NCBI GenBank assembly: GCA_947846985.1
Contig: CANTUZ010000005.1
Span: 24,710,389-24,774,388 of the forward strand
DNA: 64,000 bases
Direction of reading: 5' to 3'
Source: Fratercula arctica
Lineage: Eukaryota > Chordata > Aves > Charadriiformes > Alcidae
In this document: positions 12,546-22,720 of the stretch, piece after piece
Position numbering within the stretch: the stretch's first letter is position 1
How the letters are laid out: each line of letters begins with the position of its first letter
Translations under genes and position numbers: made by a program
Notes under the pieces: generated by a model
Seen by the model: only the letters and a program-made list of their open reading frames with translations
What the model was told of the DNA's origin: nothing
Databases searched by the model: none

Positions 12546-14061
12546 AGAAAAAAAATAATTGAGGTTACAAGTGGACAAAGCGAAACATTGTCATCCAAAG
12601 AAAAGTAGAAGTTTCCTGAGGCATTGGACTCTCACAGCGAACTTCAATGCAGCGAGCACGAGTCAGAGAAATACCCATGGTAAGCTGATGTTATACCTAG
12701 CGTGGCAGACCGAACTAGATTATTAGAAACTTAGAGTTTTGAGACTATCCAAAATGAGAACAATGGTTATATACCTTTTCAACAGACAATTCTTTTTCTT
12801 TTTTTCTTTCTTTTTTTTTTTTTCAGAAAGCATTCCTTTGAAGTCCATATTTACAGTCTTTGTTTAGCAGTGCCCTCAGTTCCCAAACTATGCAATGTGG
12901 AAAACATTCCTCTGAAAATGTCAAAAAATATTAATCCGAATTCCTGCATTTTACAGGCATCAGTACATTTTTTTCCATCCCTTAAGTTATATAGTTTTAT
13001 GGAACAAGTTTCCTTCAAATCATTCACTGTTTCAAAACTCACTTTTAAAAGCAATGTTAAGTAGAAGGTTAAAAAAACAACAGATGAAAGCCATAAAGAG
13101 TTCTCATTTGTTCTGTGGAAAGATAAAAAGGCAGACGGCTTCTCAATATTGCATGGGCAAAGGTAGGAACGGGAGAAAAAATGTATTTTTAAACTTGGAA
13201 ATTATTTTACTTGATTGACATGTAAAATACAGTCTAAGTTCCAAAGAACTTAATAGGCGACAAGTACAAGCAGGAATTGAATTAATTTCTGTGTTCTGTC
13301 ACATCTCTAGCAAAAATCATATGGTCCCTCTTACATAAGCAGGAAGTTGAAGAAAGCACTTGTCTAAGGAAGTGGGAAAAACATGGTCCAGCTATTTTAT
13401 TTTTGTTGTTTTTCTTATTATTTGAAAGTAGAAAGAGAATTCATCATCATACTGTCCCCATATCAAAGTATACACAATTGCTCTCGAAATAGTCAATATA
13501 AATATTACAGGTGTCTGCCAGGCCCCCCAAAACTGGGTGAATGCAGTTCCATTTGTTAAGTTACCATCAGTTGCAAATTTGCAATTTGTTTCTTCTCTTT
13601 CGAGACAGAACCAATTCATTATAGTGTACAATGAATTTTATCTTTTACAGGACCACACATTTTGCTAACTATTTTGTATGTCAAGATTAACCTTTGATCC
13701 CCTTTGTACTTGATTCTTTTGAGCCATCTTTGTCCAAAGTAACACAGGGTAAATATTAGGTTCCTGAGAAGTAAAATAGAATATGTTTTAATGCTAGATG
13801 ACTGCTTAAGATTATTAGTATGTTCTTTTTAATGACAGTCAATAGAGTCAATTAAAACTAAATAAAAATAATGACAGTCAAAAAAAGTCAATGGAGCTTT
13901 GCCCTCAATCAGTTCAGTAAAGGAATCATCACTGCCTCCCTCAAAAACATTCAGGTTAAAGTCTCCATTTAGAAAAAATCTCTGCAACACAAAAGCAAAA
14001 TTTTATGAGTGAATATTTGCAATTTCCAGTGAAAGCAGTGAATTCTGCGTACTTGAACACA
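12546..14061. other. Unique AT-rich non-coding sequence
   Basis: No gene, RNA or recognisable repeat body. A pyrimidine-rich T/C tract lies at about 12789-12823. The stretch 13887-13918 carries GTCAATGGAGCTTTG followed by a partial inverted partner, similar to the hairpin motif at 4208. Open frames are short and antisense pairs of one another. Confidence 0.5.
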
Positions 14062-14081
14062 CCATCAGGTGCCATCAGGTG
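14062..14081. repeat. 10-bp tandem duplication with two CAGGTG E-boxes
   Basis: CCATCAGGTG occurs twice in succession (14062-14071 and 14072-14081). Each copy ends in CAGGTG, the E-box class bound by ZEB and Snail zinc-finger repressors and by some bHLH proteins. The two boxes are exactly 10 bp apart, about one helical turn. Regulatory function is inference only. Confidence 0.6.
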
Positions 14082-17000
14082 CGTTCATCACATCTATCCA
14101 AATTGTATGCATCTGAGATTTATAGTGATGGAGGCCAAGCTTTTAAATTTATTAATATGAAGAAGATGGTATTTTATTTGTATTACAAAGGCTCCTTCTG
14201 ACCTGAGGGAATGGTTTCACTCTATGAACCAAACTAAATTAAAATTTTATATGAAGACTGAACCTGTCAGAAAAGGCTTCTGTTGCTTTCAAGACAACAT
14301 CGCAATGAAATGTACAGCAGATTAAAAGTCAATACAGTCCTATCTAAAAAAGACATATTTAAACCCTCTGGTTTGCTGGTTGGGTTTGAGAATGCTGAGC
14401 AGAGGAAGCTTAACAGACTGTATGGTATAATTCTATGCTGGTGACTATGAATGATGGCCCAGACAAGACCTTCAGTCACTGATACCAACCTTTTACTTTT
14501 GCAGGCAGTTTTGGACTGGCTCTCCATATGAAGAAAACTGCCATGTTAACTATATCCACTCACTCTTACACATTTTTTAAGTATTGAAGAAGGTACTATC
14601 TCCTCCCAGTCATCCAGTTGGGTGAGAAAGAACACGAATGAGATATGTAGAGTGACCCACCCATGCAACTCCCTTTTGAGCTTCTCAGTCTTTTCAATCC
14701 ACTTCCTTGTCAGACAGCAAGGGTGCCCAGGAGGTGTAAGTGCTCCCCTGATAATGACCGCAGATTCTGCCACCCTTATTCAGTATTTTACCATGAGTAA
14801 TCAAAGTGATTGTTATGTGATAGGGTAATTCAGAGCCAACAAACCACAGATTTTAGCTTTCTTACTATTATTTCTCATCTCATATTCACATAACTCAGTT
14901 TCCACTTCTGACGGGCTACAAGCTGACTGGGACAAATGTGTCTGCATGTCACATCAGGTGTAAAGACAGCAAATCAAAATGCCATTATTATTATTACTAA
15001 CAATAATAATAATAATTTTGTGTCTAATTTCAGTCAGAAAAAACACTTGCCATTGCAGAAACTCCAATAAGCCCATCACTGAATGCTCCCACAATTCATT
15101 CTCCTTGCCAATAAAGGCAACGAAGATTTGATGTCATAGTGTCCTCATTTCTGCAGGGTGGTGTGTCCAAATTCTTCAATTTGTTTATTTAGATGCTGTT
15201 TCCTTGGAAACAGCAGCCCACATACTCCACACAGTTTAATGTCTGTTCTACCAGTTGAGAAACAGAAAAGGCAAACAGGCATTATTTAATGATCTGTTAA
15301 TATTTAAGTGTATATATATAATTACTTCAGTAGTTTTTTCCTACTTCTGTCCCACAATCTCCATGCTGAGGAGCCATTTAAAAGACAAGCATTAAAGAAG
15401 TGATATAATCACAAATCAGGCCAGCGAGGTTTGTTTACAGAAAACGTATCCGTGAAATCAGTATTGCAAGTTTCAAATTTACTGCTGAGATCCTCAAGAT
15501 GGTTTAACATTGAATGAGCCTGTGGGAGTTATCCATTATTTTTGCTCCTAGAAGAGAATTTTTGGCCCAGAATAATGTTTGTATTTAATTTAACCATTAG
15601 ACAACATACAGGGTGCCCTAGAGGTTGGGTTTTGTTACAAATTAGGTACAAGTATTAGGAGCACCAAACTACCTTGTACATTTTATCTTTTATTGACAAG
15701 TAACATCAACTTTGCTGTTGGCTTTTTTTAAATGTTTGGGTTTTTTTCTGCAAAAGAAATTTTAAAAAGATATGAACATTAAAAATAAAAAGCTCTATTA
15801 ATTCATTCTTCCATGTTTCTATTTTCGTGAGAAGATTCCACAGTTTCTTTATCATTGGCCTGCTACAGAATCATTCCAGTTTATATGGGTTTTTTTAATT
15901 GAATGAACAAGGTCTTACGCTTAATCTATAGCGTTTTTATTTGTCTGGTGCTATAAAAGGAATGATAGATTTGGCAGTAGGGAGAAAAATGACAGGTAAC
16001 AGTTATGGAGGAAAGCATTGAGAACAAATGGAACCCCTGACAGTGGGAAGGTGAATGAGAGATATCTATCTGGAGTCCTTGCAATGGGAAGGAGACAGTG
16101 GAAAGTGAAAGAAAAATATAGGGCCATAAGGGGCACTGGTCCCACTGGTGATTTACCCACCAAAAGTAGCCTGGTAAAAAAACACTCATGTGAATCAAAA
16201 ATTCCTCTGCCAGATCCTAGAGTTGAAACAAAGACAGACAGCACAAATCCATGCAGACTGTTTACATAAATCTATTTCTTCATCTTGTTTGCAGAATAAA
16301 GGCTATCTTATCTTTCCTCTAACACTAGAAGGTGTTAATCCTGCAGTAAACCAGACTCTCAGGATCCATGCTGTAAATTTTATAAATTTGGTGATGGTTA
16401 AAAAAAGAGGGTTGGAATAAAGATAAAAGTAACTTACCCCCATAATAATGGAATATAGAGCTTTTTATTACCCAACACAGGTCACTGTTCCACTTTCAGT
16501 CCAGGGTAGTAGTGACCCCAGACTGTTAACGTTCTGACAGCTGTTTAATGATCTATATAAAATGAGTTGCTAAGATCACTGCATTTTCCAGTTCCCAAGT
16601 ATATGAATACACACTTTGATATAATCTGGCACCATTTTGACAAGTCTTACCGGAGAAACCAAGAAATGAATGCTACATATCTTGACCTAAGAATGTGTCT
16701 TCCAGATTAGGGCTGAGGTAAATAGGTGGAGAAGCTTGAATTAGGGAACCCTGTATCGATTTTGTTCAGTGATGACTTTGCTCTCTAGTTCTCTTGATAT
16801 CAAATTTCTCACCAACTTTAATTTAATTTAAAAGTCATTTCAAGAAATTGATTTTTTCCTTAGTAAGTGATTTCATTTTATTGTTTGGGAAGAGGGAAGG
16901 CTGGGGGTGGGAGATATCGTTAGTGATCTTTTAAAAGAGAGACTTTTGTCCAGGTGAGCAATCAGGTACCCAGATGACACCTATTTTTTCAGGGTGCCAG

Positions 17001-17704
17001 AAGCAAAAAGCTGAATGTTTTTGCACCGTCAACACTCAAAAGTGAAAATCCATTCTTAAATATAGATTTTGCCTAAAACACCGAACAGAAAAATGAAATT
17101 CTTAATTATTAATTAAGCCCTTAATTATATAATTGTACAAGTGTTAATGATGCCAATCTAAGATGATTCCAGACATAGTCAAATTCAAAGTTCTATGGTT
17201 GAGCATACTTAATAGCAATCTAAGGGGTAGTTTTTCACACAATAGGTAAAAATCTTGCCCATTTGCTGGCAGTGAAGATTGTGCAGTATTTTTTCCTGGT
17301 TTGGAAGTGCACGTGTATAATGTTTGATGCAAAAATCCCTGTTAGTACAATTAAAACTAGGCTTCTGTTGAGAAACAGTGCTTCCATTACAAACCTGGAA
17401 AGGATGCACTTATCGAACAGGTGTGTACTGTTGGGTTGCATTGTTCAACTATACATGGGAAAAAGAGAAGATTCAACCACACAGAACTACTTTATTTGCT
17501 TTCTGTCTGAAAAAAATTGCAGACAGGCCAAATCCTGAAATATCATGAACACCTGCAACTCACAAAGAAATAAACAATTGTTTAGCTGTACAAGGCTCAA
17601 ATTACTTAAAATAAAATAAATATGTGACAAAAGACGAATGATTTGATCCTGTATATCTCTAGATTTTTTAAATCATGGAGGACTCTACATCTAGAATATC
17701 TGAG
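14082..17704. other. Unique AT-rich non-coding sequence
   Basis: No gene or transposon is recognised. It contains a perfect ATT/AAT hairpin at 14984-15013 (separate entry) and a T-rich patch near 15723-15748. Open frames near 15926-16420 and 17144-17538 overlap each other in opposite senses and look like chance. Confidence 0.5.
14984..15013. repeat. Perfect (ATT)4/(AAT)4 hairpin
   Basis: The left arm ATTATTATTATT (14984-14995), a 6-nt spacer ACTAAC and the right arm AATAATAATAAT (15002-15013) are perfectly complementary. It could form a cruciform or simply be two abutting trinucleotide microsatellites of opposite sense. Confidence 0.8.
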
Positions 17705-18018
17705 ACGCCAGCCAAGGACCATGAAGATGACTGAGGAACTGAAGCAGCTCTCACATGAGGCGAGGCTGAAAGAGCTGGGATTGTTCAGCTTTTGAAAAAC
17801 GATGTTTCAGCTATTTTTTTTTTTGCTGCGAGGGTAATCAAACACTAGAACAAGTCACCCAGAGAGGTTATGGAATCTCTTTCTTTAGAAATATTAAAAA
17901 TTCAACTGGACATGGTCCTGAACAACCTTCTATAGCTGACCCTGCTTTGAGTAGGATACAGTTGACTGGAAGATCTCCAGAGATTCCTTCCAACCTCAGA
18001 CATTTTGTGGTCTTGTGA
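17705..18018 (+). mobile_element. CR1 LINE 3' fragment with internal deletion
   Basis: Sense-strand CR1 landmarks appear in order. First is a CTCACATGAGGCGAGGCTGAA block, the ORF2 C-terminal coding part. Next come a T11 tract (17814-17824), CACTAGAACAAGTCACCCAGAG, AGATCTCCAGAGATTCCTTCCAACC, and a degenerate 8-bp terminal repeat (TTTTGTGGTCTTGTGATT). Compared with 45305-45807, about 190 bp between the 'CAGCTTTTGAAAAACGATG' part and the 'GCGAGGGTAATC' part are missing. The junction is at the T-tract. No open frame survives. The 3' end is near 18018. Confidence 0.9.
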
Positions 18019-19757
18019 TTTTTTCTGTGGTAGCTCTAACCACTGCACTAATATATCAAAGCAATAAGAGAAGGAAAGGGAAGGTCTTATCTTTTTTCCA
18101 GCAGTGATAGATGCAATTATTCTGTAGAAATTGATGTTCTATGAACTAGTTAGCCTTGCTCTAGCCTTGCCTCACATGGAAAAATGCCTAATTTGACCAT
18201 ACTGAGATCTGAGTTTGGGAAATAATAGCTTAGTCCTGTTCCAAAGGAGGTACTTGTTCATAAAAATAGAAATTGTGCTTTAGACATCTGGATAATTTAT
18301 GGCAAAAACTAGACATCCATAGGTTTAGAGTTAGTATGTGTGAGGGAGTGAGGATATATGAGAGGGAGTTCAGAATTCTGGTAAATCCTGCTCCTATGCT
18401 GCTAAAGCATGGGCACTGAAATTCAGTCTAGGTGGTACTTTCTCAGTTCTTTTAGGAATCTGATCTTACGAACTTGAACAGGTTACTTTCAATGCTTTGA
18501 CCATCATCGTGTGTCCCTCATCTACATACTCACTGCTGTCATGGGTAGCCTAACAGAAGGGCTTTGCCTCTGTTTTTGTGTCCTACTAAATCGGTAGCTC
18601 CTACACAGAAGTAAAGGGCAAGTCCAACTCCCGTTATCCTGCTCAAGCCCATAAGTAAAGCTCATAATCTTGCACAAACTACAAGATGCCGCATGTGTGG
18701 CACCGAAGCCATGCCTGAATGTATGCATAAATACATGTGCACCATGTGAATTTAAAATAGCTATAGTAGTTACAGGACCAAAAAAATCTTGTGTAGGTGT
18801 GTGCATGCAAATGTAATTTCTCAGTCACATTTGATAGCAGGTTTCTATGCCCAGAAAAAAATTTAAAAGGGGAAAAAATCCCCAAAGCCCTCATTTGTTT
18901 ACCAAATTTTGTGAAATGCCAGGCTCTTTTAATGACTACTGCATGCCAGACTGAAACAGAAATGTCAGCTAGCCAGCATAAATGGAAAACAAGATTATAG
19001 TATTTCCTCATAGCCCTGCCAAGGTCTGACACTGCAGAAATGCTTTTACATTTTATGAATGTTGGCTCTGCAATTGTTACATGTGACAACCCTTTACGTG
19101 CATGGACTAACTTAAATGCAAACTTTCTCACTTTTCCCTTTCCATCTCTCGCCCTTTTTCATCTCTGTTCTTACATCCGAACAGTCTGAGCAGGCGTACG
19201 AAGAGTAACCTGTTAATTCTCCATCCAGAGTTTTGTTTTAGGTTTTGGATTTGTTTGTTTGCTTTTGAAAGGGGAAAAAAAACACAAAATATTTTTGTAG
19301 AAACATTGCTCGGAAAGAAAAAGATCAAATGAACAAAAGGAAAGGGGAAAAAACCTCTTGATGCTGCCATTTATGGCCTAATGGCAATTGTCTTTAACTT
19401 GCAGAATTTCTGTCTGAAATTGCCAGCTGGAATTTTCTGAAGAGACGTGAAAGCTGTGGCAAGCTGGCCAGACACATAGGAAAGAGACACATTGATTTGC
19501 CCTTTGGAAACAAAACAAAAAAAACAAACAGGAGGGAGATCGCTTCAGTATTTTGCCCTTCAAAAGAAAAAAGAGAATATGAACGTTTCAATAAAATGAT
19601 ATGGCTGTCACAAATGTAATGCCATCAACCTCTTTCAGTAACAGGATCATGAGAAGTACTGGAGCGGGGGAAGGAGGAGAGGGAATAGTAGAAATAAGCA
19701 ATGCCTTTACTACAAAATACTTTGATCTGTGAAGTGGCAGCATGTTCTCAAAAGCTT

Positions 19758-19803
19758 TTTTTTTCTTCTACTTTTTCCTTTTTTTTTTTTTCTTTTTCTT
19801 TTC
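19758..19803. repeat. T/C-rich low-complexity tract
   Basis: Mostly T runs interrupted by single C residues. A short plus-strand frame passes through it as phenylalanine runs, which is an artefact of the repeat. Confidence 0.85.
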
Positions 19804-21050
19804 TGCTGCCTCTGAATACTCAGAAGCTTGCATGACACCCAGATGGCAGGCACAAACTGCTGAGGTAACTGGAGAAAGGACCAGTGCTAAGCTTACAGGA
19901 ATGGTGCAGTTTCAGTTTGGTTTCAGATTCTGACAATCCATCTGTAAGAAGCTGAAGGAAATAATAAAACCACCTGTTATTAGACTAGCTAAACAGCTCA
20001 AAGAAACGCAGATGGGAATAGTATGATAGCGTCCAGCCTAATGCAGGTGAAGAGCTGGTGACACCAACCAGACCCCCCCAGGTCTGCTAATAGTCCTTTA
20101 TAACTCATCTCTTATTTTGCTCCTCCTCTTCATACTTGTTTGCTGTGGCAAACTCATGAAATCACTTTGAATCCAGGCTTTGTAATTTGAAAGCTAATTT
20201 TCATCCTATTTAAGGTTTAAAGGTACGTTGTTCAAACATGCAGATTGTACTAATGAGGGTGTTTTGCCAGTCTGAGTATCCAGCAGAAGCGATGAACATT
20301 ACTACTGATACTCGTTCACTTATTTTGATGTAATTTGAAGTGTCTGCCTCTGGCTCCAGGCGTTTTTAGAGTAATTAAAATGTGCAGTCATGAACATGGA
20401 AATCCACACAAAATATAAAGACAGCCAAATCTGTCCAGTTAAAATGGAACTGACTATTTCTGCGTAGTGATACTTCCCATCTGAGTATTTGAGACACCCA
20501 CTGCCACATTACCTCCCTAATTCTGGGAAATTAAGAAAAGTATCCAACAGATTTCACAAGGCTTTGAATTGTGTGTGTATAAAAATGACTTTTTTATGCA
20601 TCCTGCAATATAATATAAATATGCTGTGATGAATCAGACCAACACAAGAACTGAAAACAGCAGTTACAATATGCACCATCAATGTCCCATAATTTTTAAC
20701 TAGGTGGTTTTTATTTGAAACATTTCCAGCAATTATAACTGTGATTCTGTTACACAGAGATGTTGATTTACACAACTGTTCCCCAAGATTTTAGAACTTT
20801 ATATATTAAACCAATGTTGTTATTCAGAAGATGAACAATTATAGTTGTGTGATGCACCTTCCTAAACTAGAAATAACTGTCAGAGCTTTCAAAAGCTGCT
20901 GTGTTGCAGCACCTGTGTGTTGTGGGGGTGTTGAACTTTTGTTGTTGCTTTTGTAAGCGCATAGGTCTTAAAACAATTGCCCATTTATTATCATACAAGT
21001 GGCATCTCAGATGCCTCAGGATCTGTCAGGTGTTCATGCTATGATATGAG

Positions 21051-21078
21051 GGAAACCTATTGGTAACCTGAGGTTTCC
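21051..21078. repeat. Perfect inverted repeat, 8-bp arms
   Basis: GGAAACCT (21051-21058) and AGGTTTCC (21071-21078) are exact reverse complements around a 12-nt loop that itself contains GGTAACC. Its role is unknown. Confidence 0.7.
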
Positions 21079-21496
21079 GTGGTGGCACACAGGGTTTGGG
21101 CTGGATACTCCTCAACATACTTTCACTGGACCCAGGCAATTGGATGTCCAGGAAACTGAATCAAGCCCCCAAAATATGAATGAACAGTTTATCTTGGTTG
21201 CATTTACACTAGTAACTTAAGCATGACTGGGAATTTTCTCTGACCTGAGATCCAAAGTGACCATGCTGAGCTAATATCCATTTTATTACGCACTCTCCTG
21301 CTTCAGAAAATGGTGGAAACATGCAAACCATCTGCTGGGAATGGCTAACACCCAGACTATGTTTAGGACAGGGCTAGCTGACTTGGGCCAAAACTTTAAC
21401 AGGGAGCAGCCCAATGATTCATTAGTACAATCAATTGACTTCCGATGTTTCAGGTTACTCCCTGTTTCTTCTCAATTTGCTCACTGAGATGCTGAC

Positions 21497-21905
21497 CGTG
21501 TGTTCAGACCACTGCCAGGGCACTGCAGATGTCAACAGCTCCCTGTGGGCCTCCATAGGGATCCCCCCCACAAGGTGGCAGGGCAGGGCAGACCCATCCC
21601 ACTGCCCCTGCCAGGAGCAGACAGCTGGGAGCACTGGGGGCAGCCCCAGTCCCACACATCAGGCACCTCCTTGGGGACTGGGGCTGGAGCCAGGACGGGC
21701 CACGGGCCCACGGGTGGGCCTGACTTGGCAGGGCCCATGGCTGGGCAGGGCTGAGGGAAACTGGAGCCTGTCCCTGCTGACATGTTGCTGATGGCCTTGG
21801 GGAGCTGACATTGAGTCCTAGGCTGTAGGCAGGGTGGGGAAGGCACAGGAGAAAAGGTCAGTCAGGAGCAGTCAGGCCTGTCAGGGCTCTGGCAGCAGCT
21901 TCCTC
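21497..21905. other. GC-rich, CpG-poor island of unknown origin
   Basis: This block stands out sharply from the AT-rich surroundings. It is dominated by CAGGGC, TGGGGC and CCTGGC-type words and has only a handful of CpGs, so it is not a classical CpG-island promoter. Open frames exist on both strands simply because stop codons are AT-rich. It could be the GC-rich part of an LTR or other unrecognised repeat, a biased-gene-conversion hotspot, or an old retrocopy; nothing in the translations is recognisable. A near-palindrome GGCTCTA-A-TAGAGCC follows at 21924-21938. Confidence 0.5.
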
Positions 21906-21923
21906 AGGACCAGCATCTTTATG

Positions 21924-21938
21924 GGCTCTAATAGAGCC
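21924..21938. repeat. 15-bp palindrome GGCTCTA/TAGAGCC
   Basis: Two perfect 7-bp arms around a central A. It sits just after the GC-rich island. Palindromes of this size can be transcription-factor dimer sites; no specific factor is suggested. Confidence 0.6.
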
Positions 21939-22618
21939 TCATATAGAGGCTTCTGACTTCATGGGAACAGTACCAGCTCTTAGCAGTGGGAGATCGCTGA
22001 GCAGCTCCTAATAAGAGGAATAATAACTTTACCCTGGGCACATGGGAGTACATAAAGTCAAGTCTTTAATGTAAATAGGACTGTTAGAGGGCCTCTACAA
22101 GGGTATTATATGAGCAGTTAAACAGTAGAGAATGAGAAAATTGAGAATTCAGCTAATCTGACTTCATGGCGGAGGCCTGAGTTCAGGACAAGACAGTCCT
22201 GGAGGTGAGGACTGATGGCGATCAGCAGAGCCCTTTTAACATCCCCAAGGCTGAGCACAGCCCTGCCGTTATACAGTCAGCACTAATTTGCCTGTCACTG
22301 TCAGAGCCAACAAATATTTGATATACTAATATTAAAATGAACATTCCACCACACCAGAAAACCATTTCCTTTCAGGGCTAACACTGATAAATTTACTGTG
22401 AAACGTACACAGAGTAATGCACAGTACAGTATGTTGCCTGGTTTCCAAAGGCCTGGCTAATGGGGAATTGTGCCCTGTGTTGCTTTTTACTGCCAACGCC
22501 CAGCTGTACAGAGGCAGAAATTTAAAATTAAAAATAACCTTTCAGCTGATTCCTTGCATAATTGCTATCTTGTTTTGTTAATACTGTGGCTGAATTATAA
22601 CTTGCTGAAGCCCTGGAG
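21939..22618. other. Unique non-coding sequence
   Basis: No gene or repeat is recognised. GC content falls back towards the window average. It leads into the octamer cluster at 22619-22720 and, with it, is free of simple repeats. Confidence 0.45.
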
Positions 22619-22720
22619 ATTTGCATGCTGGTTTATCAGCCTGAATTTGCATTGACATGCCTTTCAGTCAAGTGAGTAACGAAATCCGGTGGCCTTGAGT
22701 GAGCCTGGCAGTATTTGCAT
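22619..22720. promoter_or_regulatory. Cluster of three ATTTGCAT octamers (candidate enhancer)
   Basis: The exact POU-octamer ATTTGCAT occurs at 22619-22626, 22645-22652 and 22713-22720, all on the plus strand. The first two start 26 bp apart. An exact 8-mer is rarely repeated three times in about 100 bp by chance, even in AT-rich DNA. Octamers bind POU factors (Oct1/2/4, Brn class), which often act at distal enhancers in gene deserts. Presence of the motifs is direct; enhancer function is inference. Confidence 0.45.

Larger units (their letters stand above)
18019..21496. other. Unique non-coding sequence
   Basis: No gene is supported. The 150-codon minus frame at 18679-19131 is rich in Cys, His, Trp and Phe and matches no family; such a length is expected by chance in 64 kb. 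T-rich tracts occur at 19758-19803. A perfect inverted repeat lies at 21051-21078 (GGAAACCT / AGGTTTCC, 12-nt loop). Several stretches, such as 18880-18990, have few simple repeats and could be conserved, but I cannot test this. Confidence 0.5.

Noticed and set aside
18679..19131. 150-codon minus-strand open frame
   Set aside because: Rich in Cys, His, Trp and Phe, with no domain. One frame of this length is expected by chance in 64 kb read in six frames.
21435..21846. Overlapping frames of 66-118 codons on both strands
   Set aside because: GC-rich composition removes stop codons in all frames; the translations match nothing known.
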